Positions 1-14,400 of a stretch of 64,000 nucleotides of DNA are shown here, piece by piece. This DNA comes from Micromussa lordhowensis (taxonomy: Eukaryota > Cnidaria > Anthozoa > Scleractinia > Lobophylliidae). The position numbers and the translations under genes are program-made. Below the pieces are notes generated by a model that ran no database searches, was not told where the DNA came from, and saw nothing but the letters and a program-made list of their open reading frames with translations. The number at the start of each line of letters is the position of its first letter. The stretch's first letter is position 1. The DNA lies in contig OZ026608.1 of assembly GCA_964020085.1 (NCBI GenBank), positions 5,197,890 to 5,261,889 on the forward strand, read 5' to 3'.

Positions 1-353
1 GTGAAAAAGCACATGTCATAGCCATTGTGACGTTATTTGGTTACTGACCTTCTTCCCCTACAGGAGCTCCTTCAGAACCTATAAGGTAATAAATGTTGAA
101 TTAAACACAAAACCAAATCCAAATATCATAATAGAAAGAACAGATCAGTGGCTGACTTGAAAGAGGTGAACTTGACTGAGAGAACCTACTTTTCGCTAAA
201 AAAAACGACATGTCTCTGTTGCGAGTCAGCCATCTTGCTCGCAACCGCTCGAGGCGCCGTTACTGACAAAACAAACAAACCTACAGACCTTAACAGATTG
301 TTAACCAAGGGTAATCTGAAAACTGGTTATAGAGAGTTAATCCCGCATATAGA

Positions 354-477
354 CCCTTTGCATAAATGGCGCCTAAATTTGAATAACAATACTTATACAT
401 CCTAAGCCTCACATTCATGCGAAAAATCCTTTGTCTGAAAACATGTTATTCAAATTTAGGCGCCATTTATGCAAAGG
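354..477. repeat. Palindromic hairpin element
   Basis: Two 34-nt arms (355-388 and 444-477) are near-perfect reverse complements around a 55-nt spacer; both contain TAAATGGCGCC. A diverged relative with GGCGCCATTTATG lies near 18780-18945. It looks like a small MITE-type element. No clear target duplication was found. Confidence 0.7.
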
Positions 478-3400
478 CTCTATTGGCCTTAGGTCAAGAT
501 AATCCCTCTTGAGGTATTTTTAGATCCTTACTGGTTTCTGAAACTCCAACAGCCAATCCGTGACGCGAATTTTACTCACGTGAACAGCCCACGCGCTTTT
601 ACATCCTCCACGAAAACATCCGCGGAACTCGCGTGTTAACAGTATCCGCGGAAGAAGTGGGTACCATGTCTAAAAATAACTCGAGAGGGGTTACCTTAGT
701 AAGGGATTAACTCTCGTACTCTTCATCTTCTCTTGATACACATAACAATGTACTTACTGTTCATTAAACTGGCGAAAAGAAGGATGCCACATATGAATAA
801 TAAGCTTCTCATGTTGAAAGACAGATTGGACTGTTTAAAGACGAAAATACAACAACTGTTAACGTCATGATTTATAGAACGTGAGGTATGAGAAATATTT
901 CAAGTGAACATTGGCGTCACTTGTGAGAAAATGAGGACCATTAAAGAGTTGAGTTAAGAACAAGAAAAATGTAAAGGAAAACATTTCAGATTAGACTGGC
1001 TTTCGTCTCTGATTGGTCAAAATGGTGACAGTTTCATTTTGATTGGCCAGTGAAAGCACGTTGTAGGAATCAAACTGGGAGTGATTTAGCGGGGGGTGGG
1101 TTAATGGAAAAATCGCTCAGAACACGCACGTCGAACAATCATGATCATTGATTGCTATTTCCGTTCCTTTGACAAATGATAGCCAGTTGTTATTAAAAGC
1201 CTGCGCCACGTAACTTGTCAGGCAGCGTTTTGTTCAATCCAATACGTTTACATAGCACATTATTTACTTACGTTTTTCAATTATCTTTGTCCACAATAAT
1301 TTTGTAAAACAACTTGATAGTCTTATTACCTCCCAAGGCTTATTTCGTAATCAGTAAAGATGATTTCAATTTCGCCTCTGAACGAACTCGTTACAAACGT
1401 AACTATCAAAATCGTCCACTTTTACAGAAAAAAAAAAACACATAGAAATCTGATTGTTTTTCAAAGATGATCACCTCAACAACACACTAAACAAAGAAAT
1501 TTTGACTCTACCACGTATTTTTGAGAAACAAAATCGAATTCAAAGTCAACTAGACTGGAGTAAAGATCAGTTTTTGTTGTATGGGTTTTAAAAATTATTA
1601 ACACAAATCTTCATTTCGAATTCATATCACTTTTGAGGAACGCGAGACGTTGAGGCGTCATAAAATAAAAATCTCGTCCAGAAAACAGTCAGCACCATTA
1701 ATACAGGAATTAAAGGTAGCCCTACCATTGCCGAAATTTAATCTTTCCTTAACACGTTTTTGGAGTTGTTTCTTCGCATACGGAATGTCATTGCTAAAAC
1801 GCTTTTCTTCTTAAAAATTAAAGACTTAAAAGGAAAGACGATACCAGATTTTTTTCGATGTTTCTGTCTACCATTTTTATGAAACCAGGCCCTAACTTCT
1901 ATTTTTAACATGTACGAATCATTCTAGAAACGAAAACATTTGAGAAAAGCTTACCAGATTTCGACGGCCTTAGCGTTTTAACCACAAGTTGGGAAAATCG
2001 CAGTTGCTCTTTGCCAAGTGCGCTTTAGACTGAATTACGTTTGCCTTTCTTATAAAACTTACCTGTTAAAATCGTGTTTGAGTTCTTCCGAGCAGCTGAG
2101 CATTTATAACCAACTCTTTTATTTGTCATCGATTATAAAGAAAATCATTGTGCAATTATGGACAGATTAAAAAGCTTTGTCAAAAAAGCAATATCACAAA
2201 GTCGAACAAAATGGAACTTATGTCAATTATCTTCTCATAAGATCCAATCTGAGCGCAATAATTAGCAGCAAAAAGCTAGACAGAATCATAATTATTAATC
2301 GGATTTGTGTACTTGGAGGTCGAAAGTTTGCTTTTTCCGAGCAGTTTGTGTGCACTACAAGGAATCAATACGCTCATAATGTTTTCATTTCCTGTTACAA
2401 AAAACTAATTTTCCGAGAGCACTGCAAACAGATTATTAGAAGTTTTACCTTGTTTCCTAGTTTTGCTTTTTCAAAAACCAGGTCCGAGTTTTGAGAGCGT
2501 TTTTGCTGACAATTTTAAGAATGCCATTTTAGAATTTTACTACGCTACTTCTGACAAATATAAGGCAAGTTTAAGTTTGGAATTGAATACATAATAAAAC
2601 TGTTTCTTTCAAAGATACATTTGCCTACGTGAGCATAGTCTTTTGAAATTGCCGAAAACATTTCGAATTTCGATTAGTTCTGGACTACAGTGGACTAGCA
2701 AGGAAAAGACATTTTATCAGAAAGGTAATTTTTTTCCCTCCTGCATGGAATACGGAGCTTAAGTTTAATTGTTGTACAAAAGAAACTATAAACGGATTAA
2801 GAATGAGGGTAGCTACATTTTTTGACGTAACAGCAAGGCCCGTCGCGTTCATGGATCGAAACACAATTTGCCTGTTGCCTCTCCTTGTCAATACTGGTTG
2901 CGAGAAAACCGCAGAACTTACGAATCCTTAACTTAAAGCATTTCTGCTCCTGAAGAAGTTTACGTTTTGAGGAACAGTGTACAACAAAGACCGCCTACTC
3001 ACAGTGTACGCGAAGAAAACACAGCTATGAAAGGAGAGCGAGGTGTTTTGATACAAAAAAACCATGTAACCATGTAACAAAGCTTAAAGGGGAGCTTTAT
3101 TGAATCAGTTTAGTCTTTAATTTTGACAATTTAAAGCAAGCAATAAATTATAAGCTCAGCCGAACATGATTTGCTGCGTTCTCCACTCAGTACGGAAATG
3201 CTCAATTTAGTGTTAATCCCAGGAATGGCCAACACGGAGTTTCTCCTTACAATTAAAACAGTACTTCCAAGCAAGCAGGTGATGAGAAAAAAGAAACTGA
3301 TCACCAACTAGGGGTTAGTCTGAGTTTACCATCAAATTCCTAGAAGCAACTTCAAAAGGACTGTCTAAGCCTTGCTGCGAATAATTTGTTTCGAACTTAA

Positions 3401-5230
3401 AGCAACAAGGGTTAGCCGACTTCTTTCAGCGTCAAGCTTAGATTTGTTTACATTTTGACAAGTCAGCGCTTTCGCTACATCAAAAGTAATTGCAATCCGT
3501 TTAGTCTTGGTTTCTTTAATCCGAGTCACTTTATACCCTCGGAACTAAACACGTTACTGCACTTTCGCGCAATCTAGAAATTAATGTCCATGCAGGGGAA
3601 TCTTTTGATCACATATACTGTTATTTTTGATCCTGTCCTAACCTTGGATACATAAAACCATCTCCAATACGGACAGGCTCACATGTACAGTCTCTTTTAA
3701 AATACACGTTGCAGAAAAATCTCTGCCATAAAATGGAAAAAGGAAACTGCTATGTATGGCTCGTAAACATTTCATTTACTAACATAAGGAATATTTGACT
3801 CATTTACAAAAATAATATGTTGTGTAGCAACACTTTTACACGTTTTTAGAAGAGTTGATACAAAGATGACCTTCCGGTAATCCATATGGTGCACTTAATT
3901 TCCTTAACTAAAGCTATATATAAATGTTTTAAAGGGGGTCATTTCAGTTTAAATAAGACCTAACTAGCTTTCTGTGAAAACAATTTGAGCTTTTTTGCGT
4001 TCAACATGCAGTTTTCCATCAACTCAAGTGACATCGCTGTGACTGAACTCCTTCACAACATTGCTACACAAGAAACCATGAATACCCCGACATCTTCCGG
4101 CAATTTTCACTGACCATAGCAAAACTTATCAAGTTAAAAATTGCCAGTTTACCAACGCTTTGAGTTGGCATTAATTCTTTGGTAGAAGACATTCTTCATT
4201 AGCCGTTAGTTGGCCAAGTAAAGACGACCTTTACCAAAACGTATTCCAAAACCTGCAGAAAACGTAAAATGTCTAAATTTGAAGAGAAATTCAAAATTTC
4301 CCTGACCGGACACTTAATTCCCTGAGTTATCCATGACGAGTGTTTTTTTTTTACCCGTGGCAACCATATTTAATAATTTTAAAAGCAAAATAAGGTAAAG
4401 ACGAAATAAACTTAAGACTTCATTACTCGAAACGTGCGCCCCAATTGTAAGAAAGCTCACGTTAATACCTTTTTTCGAGTGGAGAAAAAGAAACCTTTTA
4501 CACGCAACTTACTTTCTATAGCAGGATTAGGTTTTAATATTCTTTAGGGATACACTATTAACCAAACAATTCCAAGGGGCATAAGAAATAATAATTTATA
4601 TTAAAGATAAATATTGACTATACAAAAATGTCATTAAAACCTTTTCCCGAATCTTTTACAAATCAGTTTGATATTCGTGTACGCGTTCACAATCACAATT
4701 ATTTCGCGCAGCACGAGGCATTAATACTACGTAGTACATGGCATCAAATTAATGTTAACCTCTAAGAGAATCGTTGAAACAAGTAATTCCGTAAAACTCG
4801 GGGGTGGGGGGTTATCCGGAAGGAACTTTGCGCTTTCCATCGGGAAGGTGCACACACAAAAATGACTCATTGTAAAAATCTATAAACATGATGTGAACAT
4901 AATACAAGTTCTATGGTATTTAAATAAGATGGAATGGCACGATACAAAAAAGCCCTCCGATAATAAGCTTATCGTCGTATGAGATGAGATTTCACTTTTA
5001 TCTAAACACAAAATAATATATTCCGGGGTTTGAGTGGGGTTGGGGGGGGGGGGAGTGGGGGCTTTAACCGGAAGGATTAGTGAGCCTGAGATTTCTTTTT
5101 TGAGTCGGGGCTTGTTTTCGGGTTGCGTTGTTGTCGGAAGTTTACAGTATTTCAAACGGAACAAACTATCACAAAACAACTGCAATACGACTTCGCTTAG
5201 CATATCCAAGACAGCTGCTGCGTGCGCAAC

Positions 5231-5265
5231 CCACCTCGTTCCCAGGGTCCATGAGAACGAGGTTG
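5231..5265. mobile_element. 35-bp micro-MITE, CCTCGTTCCCAG family
   Basis: The ends are CCACCTCGTTC and GAACGAGGTTG. The 9-bp flanks are gtgcgcaac (5222-5230) and gtgcgtaac (5266-5274), matching at 8 of 9 positions. Ends and duplication length match the large transposon at 32423-40467. It could be a deletion remnant or a minimal mobilisable unit. Confidence 0.6.
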
Positions 5266-6712
5266 GTGCGTAACTTGCTGCACTCCCGGGAAATTTGTCC
5301 AGTGACGTCATCATTCAGTTTGATTGGCCGATTTATCAACCAATCAAAATCAATATTTGTTTCTCTGAAGAAGACCGACGTCCTTGGGAATTATAACAAG
5401 CAAAGTATCTCGCGTAATGTAAGTCTCAGCTAAAATCCAGGTTAAGCCCATCTCACATTCATTATTCGTTTCAAAATTAACTGTTTAGCCGAACCTTTCA
5501 GCCCCTCGGTTTGCTACACTTATTTATACATAAAATAAAACTCTGGCTATGGTACCAAGTTGCCTTTTACAGCTTACAGTGTCCATTCTTCACACCACGA
5601 ATTGATAATATCTGAGAAAAGCAAAACGCGCCCTTTTTGCTTTGATTTAAAGTATTCTTTGCCTTGAGTAAACTCAAAGCTGAGAAAGAAAAAACGTTTT
5701 CTTCTCCAATCCGTTACCATGTATTAGTTCTTGTCTCATTTGTCAGAAAAAAATAAATAATCTTAGCCAAACCACGAAAAACAGAGAAAAGTCAAATCAT
5801 TGCTTGGTGACTGACTGAAAACTAAATTCTCCTAACGAGAATTAACTAAAATGCATTTGAAAAGTAATGAGAATTTTGCATTTAAAATAAGAGGATTATA
5901 CACAAAGGTTCTATTATTTACTGGTTTGGCTTAGACTCCTCTCTGGTTTTTTCAATTGTTATTCTGCCATAGCTACGAGACAAAGAAACTAAAGGGCAGC
6001 AGTTACTAATTTTCTGCTAGGTCCTCCATAATTTTTTTTACAAGCGAGGAAACAGCGACAAATTCTTTTAATCGTGTTACCGCTATGTGTCCCTGCAAAA
6101 CAATTACAAAAACGAAAGTTAGTACAGAACAATTTTGCCCTCTTGGGTACGCTACAAAGAGAAGATGAACTGAAACAAGGTTAAGCCGCCTGCACATTAG
6201 CACATTTTCTGTGGCCATTTTTTTGTCTACATGACAACATTTTCCCAAACTTTATGTGACAAATTCATTTGCGACATATGTGACAAATAAAAAATGTGAC
6301 AATTGTCACATGTGAAAAAATTGCTCGTGTAGACGACTCGTCACAAAATGTGAACAATATGTTCGTAATTGTCATGTTTTTGGGGGGCGACTACGCAGCC
6401 TCGCCTTGTTTCTGTGTATCTCTGCTGCCCAAAGTCATTACTGGCGCACTAAACGTTGAATTACTGACAAACTACTGACAAACTACTGTGCCATCTACAC
6501 GATCAAACCTATTTGTCACATAAAAATTGTCACGTAAAAATTGCTCGTGTGGACGAGGCTTTAGGAAAGAGTTCTCAAACTCAATAATTATTAATCTAGT
6601 TTAAACAAAGAAAATCATGACCGTGACGGTGTTTGGATATCTGATCTTAATTAGCATACTACACTTTTGCGATTCTATTTCTCCGTTTTCTCCTTAGTTA
6701 TAGTTTCGGTTG

Positions 6713-6860
6713 AGAAGATATATCAAACACTCAAGACAGTGTTTAATCACGTTTCCAAACACCTCGAAGTCCGTCAAAAATACTCCGCTACGCGTCGTAA
6801 TTTTAAACTGTTTTCTCGGTGTTCGCAAATGTCGTAAAAGTCTTTCGTGTTTGATATATT
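6713..6860. repeat. Hairpin MITE, ATATATCAAACACT family, copy 1
   Basis: Inverted arms carry ATATATCAAACACT and its complement around a core with CTCCGCTACGCGTCGTA. In this copy the right arm has diverged. It overlaps the open frame taken as the HOOK 3' end, so the last residues of that frame may be repeat-derived. Other copies are at 10612-10757, 11513-11665 and 54570-54735. Confidence 0.65.
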
Positions 6861-9800
6861 ACTTGAAGTGAAAGGACGTCACACCACATACTGCTTGAAT
6901 CTAGCAGAGTTCCTTTTTCATGCAGAGAATGCATTGAATTGATCTCTAACTGCTGGTTAAAACATAGGTAGGTCATAAGACGCGTAACGCTGGGTCGACT
7001 CTGCGAATTTTCCCGCGTTCGCCAGCACCAGTCGTTACCATGACGAAAATCATGTCGGTTACCTAGCAACCACACTGACCTTGAAGAAACAGCGTTCGTT
7101 TGCTGTGTTCTATTCGGTGTAGAGCGGCGACTGGAAGCTTGTCTTTGTCGAGCTAAGAAAGACATCCCACCCGTGTTCCCTGATAACCTCTCCTCAGCAG
7201 CTTTTCTATGAAGCTGCATGCCCTGGAAAAGACATCACACAGAACACATGATAACGTCGCGTTACCTACGATTCATCGTATTGCCGATCTTGGACTGGAA
7301 CTAGCTTGAAACTGAGGCTGATATTTCCTCTCCATGAGCCTCCATTGCAGGCTAGTCCCAGTCCAATACCGAGAACACGAACATAGCCTATTGCTTTAAA
7401 AGCCTAAGGTAATCTGAAGATTCAAGGAATTAAACAATTTTCTTCTAACACTGAACGTGATTGTCATACGAACTGGCGGTCGAAGGAGCTTGACAGTTCA
7501 AGTCAACCGTAAACTAAACTCACAAGAACAGATTTAAATTTTTTTAAAACTTTAAATGGACAATGCTTCATTCTGTTTAACTGAACTACCTTCAAGGCAA
7601 AGCCTCGAAACTGATACACTTCGTAAAAAAACATCAAAGAGACAATAACATACAATAAAAAAACAGGATGGCTAAGATTGGGGAAGATTAAAACGGATTA
7701 CTAACAAGCATTTTGACATTTTCAAGATGTGCCTTCCTAGACGTACAGGAAATCACCTTTCTTGGAGTGAAAGAAAAGACGATAAACACGTCTGCTGCTG
7801 ACCTCTCGACTTTAGTTCAACCAAATTGTGTCAAACCCGCCATAGAAAATACTCACCATTTCATACCAAGCACTAACTATTAGCTTCTCTTCTCTTTCTC
7901 TTGTTATCTTCATCTTTTCATGATCTCGCTGTAAAGAAACGAAGAGGTCAACATCAAATAAACAGAAACGAATCTTAGTGTTTATCAGTCAAGTTTAAAC
8001 TAGCCTGTTTCGAGGAGCTCAGTTTTTCAATTGAATTATTTTGGCCACATACAAAATTACCTTTAAATTGAAGGAAACCTGAAAATGATAGTTTACTGAG
8101 ATAGAAAAACACCAAAGAGATAATAACAAACCATAAAGAAACAAGGATGGTTAAAGATGGAGAAGATTAACACGGATTACAAACATAGAACTTGAAAACT
8201 TTAGGCTAAACTTTTCAAGGTGCGCAAACCGTGCTGTGGCTCCTTTAAATCTCTGAGATTATGTTGAAACGGACGAAATGAGAGAAATAAACGGGTGAGT
8301 TAAAAAAAAAACAGTTGTAAAAGCGTCAAACAGGGAAAGTCACATCAAAGTATCAATGCAAATAAGAGAATGACTTCAGTTTTTAAACCTATCAACGCGC
8401 GCCACGTCACGCCACGCCATTCTCGTTCCTAGACCCTCCGGTTATACTGGCCAGCGTCATGAAAGAGCTAGGGCTCTGGGAATGAGACTGACTTGAATAT
8501 AGAACGTCACTCATGTACTCGTTCTTTAATTTGAAGGTCTCTTAGCTTGTTTAAAACAAGTACAACATAAACCTGGATTCTGCGACCAATAATACAAAGA
8601 GCACTAACCTCCAAATGTTCAATAATTTTGTCCTTTTCCTGGACTTGATTTTTAAGCAATTGAACCTACAGGAGTAGAATGTAGAAGAATGGGAAAATAA
8701 ATATAATCCCAGACTCTATTATTGTGTTAGAGTTTAAACACGAAGACAGACGTCTGTATCCCCCAGCACAAGCCAGTGATTACCGAATTTATTATGACCA
8801 AGAAAATTACTTCATTGTGATTGGCTGAGAGAGCAGGCCAATTATTGTTCATTCTTAATTTGCATTACAGTGCAATTTAAAGTGTATATGACAGATTTTT
8901 TTTTTATTTGCTCGATAAAATTTCCACAATGTACTGAGAAGAATAGCAAAACAAATTTTTCGATAGCGATTTTCTTTGCTAGTGTTTTAATGTATCAAAA
9001 GCGTCAAATTTCACTTCCGGTGGGGTACAAAACCGCGAGACCAAAACCAGGAGACTGGGAATGATTGTGACGTCATTTCAGGACTGGAAGCTTTGCTAAA
9101 AACAGATTCCTTCGACATTTTCTGATTCTGAGCTAATAAATTTGCTAAAAAATGGTACAAAAGTGCACTGTTCATAAGAAAATAAGAAAATGACGGAGAA
9201 ATCTGTTTTTATCCATGCTTCAAGTCCTGAAATTATTCCCAGTCTCCTGGTTTTGGTCTCGCGGTTTTGTAACCCACCGGAAGTGAAATTTGCCACTTTT
9301 GATACATTAAAACACCGGCAAGGAAAATTGCTATTGAAATATTTTATTGCTTTTCTTATTAGTGCATTGTGGAAAATTTATTGAGCAAATAAAAAAAAAT
9401 CTGTCAAATACACTTTAACGCGCGTGCATTTGCAATTTTCTCAGTATTCGTTAACCGTTTAGAACCCAAACAGAAGTCGAAAAGAGATTATTTGCTATGC
9501 GAATAGAATTTTTATGTCTTTCTTCCCGAGGAATTCAGTTAATTTCTACTGTGCAACATTGAATGCACGTGCTTAAACTTGTTATGCAACAGTTTTTGTT
9601 ATGTAATAGCGTGGCCTGGACAAGTGGTTTGGTTGCCTCAATGTATTGAGCCCCCCACTCGCGATGACTTTTGGCCAGGCTACAAAGCAGTCACATTCAT
9701 TCATTCTTGCTTTTCCTCGCTGGATGACACTTCGCTCTATGCAGCCCCACCAGTCCAGTTGCAAGACCCTAGCCTGGGGGAGGGGAGAAAGGCATAAACT

Positions 9801-11382
9801 GTCTATTTCTCGTTCTTTAAGCGTGAATATGGAAGCTAATCGACTTCTGGTCCAGAATGTTCTAATATCACTCGTGTTGTAAATCGTTAATTGCACTCGC
9901 ATTCCTACGATCACCTATACTAATTCCTTTTATTCGGTTATAGCCCTACCAACCTCAAAAGGGAAGAAGCATTTAGAGAAAGCAATATTCACCTCAGGCT
10001 GAGATCCTGCATTCTGCTTGGGATCCAAAGTTTTTATGACCTGAAATACAAGAAAACTACTTCAAGAGAAGACCCACACACACGTAAAAGGCAAGCATCT
10101 CGAACATCTACTTTACAAGGCAAAGTAATAGAAACTTAATTCTACTGTACCAAAACTAAATGCAAAGAACTCCAAGCCAAACACTGAACAATAATCAAAT
10201 AAACTAAAACAACCGGAGCAAATATTTTAGACCATGATAGAGAAGTGCAATGAAGAAAAGTTGCACAAAACGAAGGATGGGCAAAGACTCACGCTCTTGG
10301 CTTTCTCTAAGTATTTCTTGTAGCGATCTTCCATAACTTTCATTTCTTGATCTTTCTTATTCAGAAGTTCCTGAAGCTCATTCACTTTTTCCGCTGAAAC
10401 AAAAGGATATAAAGAAAAAACTATTACACACTGCCGAATAAACAACTTATTGAGAATATTTTCTACCACAAAGACCCAAGTAAAATTTTACGGAAAGTTT
10501 ATTATCATCATTTATCAAACTCATTAATAATTCATCGAGTTAAAACAAAGAAAAGGAGGTTTGGATACCCTATTTAACTTCTCCATTTACTCCTTAGTTT
10601 TTGTCTCGATTGAGAAGATATATCAAACACTCGAGACAGTGTTTCATCGGCTATCCAAAGAACTCGAATTTCGTCAAAAATACTCCGCTGCGCGTCGTAT
10701 TTTTAACCCTCTTCGTCCCGATGAAACACTGTCTCTAGTGTTTGATATATTACCTCCAGCTGCAAAGGTGGAACAGAAAACCCCGAAAGTACTGTTCACT
10801 AGCTTTCATTAAATGGTCACAAACTAGGATTTCATCCACAGATTTAAAAGTTAGAACCACCTTAAATAGCATACTGAACAGTACCACATGAAAGTACTTC
10901 TCAATAGCTTTCATTTGAATGGTCACACACTAGGATTTCATCCACAGACTTGAAAGTTAGAACCACCTTATACAGCATAGCAAACAGTATTACATAGAAG
11001 TACTGGTCAGTAGTTTTCATTTGAGCATTGTGACTTCGTCAATTCACTCACCGCTACTTGACACTTTTGGCTCTAAACTATCAATGTATGCCTTCTTTTT
11101 CTGCAATTCCTCGCTTGCCACTTTGAGTTTGTCCCTGCAAGAGTACAACACCATCTTATCTAATTTCCTTTTGGTAGCTCAAGGATGGGCACTTACTGGA
11201 GAGGGGACGTTTATTAGGGACAAGGCGCTTTTTAAACTTAACATCTGTATTCGTTACAATACGTGAATATAAAAACAACGGATACTTTAACTCAAGAACT
11301 GTAACAATTAAACTCTGATAGTCATAATGTTTCTATTACGTTCAGATGAGAAAGCAGACTTGATAATTCAATCTTCTCAAAC

Positions 11383-11422
<40 letters not shown>

Positions 11423-14400
11423 CCGTGAAGGAGGTTTGAATACCTGGGTTTAATTATCATAGATTTTGACAATTTTACTTCTCCGTTTACTCCTTAGTTT
11501 TTGTTTCGATTGAGGAGATATATCAAACACTCGAGACCGTGTTTCATCAACTATCCAAACACCTCGAATTTCGTCAAAAGTACTCCACTACGCGTCGTAT
11601 TTTAACTCTCTTCTCGAAGTTTGGATATCCCGATGAAACGCTGTCTCTCGTGCTTGATACGTTTCGCTTAAACAGTTAACTCTATGTCAATGTCCTGAAT
11701 GATGCTTTCGCTATGGGTTGCTTATTTGAAGGGGGCCCTTATTTGAATAAAGACCCTTGTTAAAGAAAATAGCAATCAATAGGGAGCGTTTATTACAAAG
11801 GGGACAACTCAAAGTGTGATCACTTCAAGCAGCTGCGTCACGGTTTGCATATCTTGAAGTTTAGCATACATTTTTCAAGTTCGTCGTTTGTAATCCGTGT
11901 TAATCTTCTCCATCCTTAACCATCCTTGTTTCTTTATAGTTTATTATTTTCGCTGTGGCGTTTTTCGATCTTAGTAGACTACCATTTTCAGGTTTCCTTC
12001 AAGTAAAGGAAAGTTTGTACGTGGCCAAAACAACTCAAAATAACGCGACTGAGCTCCTTTAAATCTAAGTTCCAGTTCTACTTACAGGTGATCAGTGTAT
12101 TTTTTCCCAAGTTCAGTATCCTCGCCCATCTCACCAGCACTCTTTTGATTCCTGACATCATCTAGCTCGCTTTCGGCTTCCATCAGCTTCTGATTCAATT
12201 CTCTGTTGGCAAAATGTTTCAGCGATGAGAGTAATAAATGCTCTATCGTCATAGGCCTGCAACGCGTGCAGAGACCTAGGTAATAATTCTCTATCACCAT
12301 AGGCCTACAATGCGTGCACATACAATGCGTGTTTTCCTGCACAGGAAACCCACAATGTGGACGATAACAATGCGTTTAATACTCATGTCTCTGGTAAACG
12401 CAGGACCATTATTATGGTAGGGGCTTTATTATCGTATCCAGCAGGAGGGCAACTGGTTTTAACAGAAGATCAAAACTATTAGAACTGAACTTCTTTGTAA
12501 GAAAACTCTTCGCTACATGTAGATGATCAAACCAGCCGGGCAAAATTGCCCTCACAGCCAGTCAACCTGGCGCTTAGGAGACCCCTGTTTTAGTCTAAAC
12601 AAACTAAAGATATAAGAGATGCCCCTACTCTAACAACTACATTCAGAAGCAAAATTAGAAAACTTAACTTATCAGACTATGTGACCAATAATAGTAATTG
12701 CTGTAAGCTTTGCAGTGAATAGATTTTGTTGTAAATAATTGTAATTACTTCAGTATTGTATATTTTAATTATTTTAGTATTATAAATATTCATTTTTAGC
12801 ATTTAAGTAATACAGGTTCATTCTTGTTCAGTGTCCCCTAAAAGCCTCCTAAGGCTAAATAACTTGACGCTTAAATAAAGGTTCTTATCTTATCGTGCTG
12901 TTCCATGCTTGAGTTCTCTTACTCACCTGTTTTCCTTCTCTAACTGGTCCTTCCTTTCATTGGCATCATTTAGAAGACTCTGGAGAAGTTGGTTCTGGCA
13001 ACAACAAAGAGAACTCTCTTATCAACAGACCTCGTCTTTATACAACAAACAGTAGACAGAAAAGAAATATTGCATCCCAAGAACAAACTGATAAATGAAA
13101 TCCAAGTGCAGTACCTGTTCTTCTTGTTCACCCTGCCTCTGTTCTTTAAGCTTCTTGTTTTCATGTTCCAGACGGAGAATTCTCTCCCTGAGATTAAAAA
13201 CAAATCAATGTCAAGATGGAGCGGTTTTCACTTGAGTGTCCAAAGCAATTCGCAATTCGCAATGCTTTGGATAGCATAGTTGCGCAATGCGATTGGCTTA
13301 AAAAACTTACGCAACTTTGTCATCCAATCAGAAGTACTCACTCGCACTCGTTTTCCCGCGCTTCGCGTCAGCTACACGTCTTTGCTTGGAGTTTTGATTG
13401 GTTCGAGAGATTATCCCTGTCCTTTGTGATTGGCCAAAGTGATGACTTTTGTTTTGGTTTTAGGGTATTCAATTGAAAACTGCCCTAGCTGAAGCTCAGA
13501 GCGTGTATTACAGTAACTACATTCACCTACTAACACAGCACGTCTTTTTCCGTGAAATGTGCCTCATAAACATAAACTGAACTACATCAACATTGTGCTA
13601 ATGCGCCAAACAACACACTTCACATATAGGCAGGCTAAAACTTATCGAGTTGGACTGGACTATTCCTTCGTCGGAGCGATTCGTTCCGACGAAGGGTTAA
13701 CGCTCGAAACGTCAGTTTTCGAATCTCTTTACGGTGGCCAATTCACATTATCAACTCAGTTAAAAAGTAAAGTCTGCATACGAGCCTAGTGGCTCATCAG
13801 GCCCGAGCTTATCCCAGTTTCAGTAGCATGAAGCGACTAGGAGTATTTCTACTCCCCCCTGGATGGGATGCTAGTTCATCGCAGGGTTACGCCCAGCATC
13901 AAATTCGCCGGTACCCATCTATACACCTGGGTGGAGAGAGGCACTGTGAGAGTGAAGTGTCTTGCCCAAGAACACAACACAATGTCCCCGGCCAGGGCTC
14001 GAACCCGGAGCGCTCGATCCGGAGACGAGCGCACTAACCATGAGGCCACCGCGCCCTCACAATCAATTAAGTTGATAAAACCAAATTATCTTATTCCTTA
14101 TACATTTCCTTAACAGAGGAATACAGCAGTGACTTGATAGGAAGATAACAACTGTTTACTAAAGCTTGGAAACCACCATCAACATGTTGCATACTTCACT
14201 TCTGGAGACATGGAACTGCCAAGATCAAACTCATCACTTGGAGGGGTACCAGGGGACAGTTGGCGCATTGGAGACCCTGAAAATATGAATACAAATAAAT
14301 TAACAATGAAATTTAACAAACTAAAATATGATAAAATAAAGGGCTTTTTTTACATCACTACATCTACATTTAGGCTACATGTACTTCAACTTAAATATTA

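Larger units (their letters stand above)
1..6802. other. Gene-poor flank downstream of HOOK
   Basis: No convincing coding exon was seen on either strand. The open frames here (for example 2177-2494 and 4880-5314) are low-complexity, overlap other frames and show no domain pattern. The stretch is AT-rich, with short hairpins (354-477), one micro-element (5231-5265), G-runs near 4800 and 5040, and a repetitive block at about 6170-6560 built from variants of TGTGACAA. The HOOK 3' UTR should lie just below 6803, but no polyadenylation site was pinned. Confidence 0.6.

Noticed and set aside
2177..2494. 105-codon open frame
   Set aside because: No recognisable motif, AT-driven composition, no splice or start context.
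4880..5314. 144-codon minus-strand open frame with a proline run
   Set aside because: The proline run is the complement of a poly-G tract and the frame crosses a MITE. Low-complexity artefact.
6170..6560. TGTGACAA-rich block as a possible element
   Set aside because: Inverted TGTGACAA words are frequent, but no clear termini or duplication could be set.
8416..8490. CATTCTCGTTCCTAG...CTGGGAATGAGACTG, similar to the transposon ends
   Set aside because: The ends only partly match, and the 9-bp flanks do not agree. It may be an old relative but is not supported as a copy.
13789..14113. Overlapping 81-82-codon frames
   Set aside because: They are translations of the tRNA-derived SINE.
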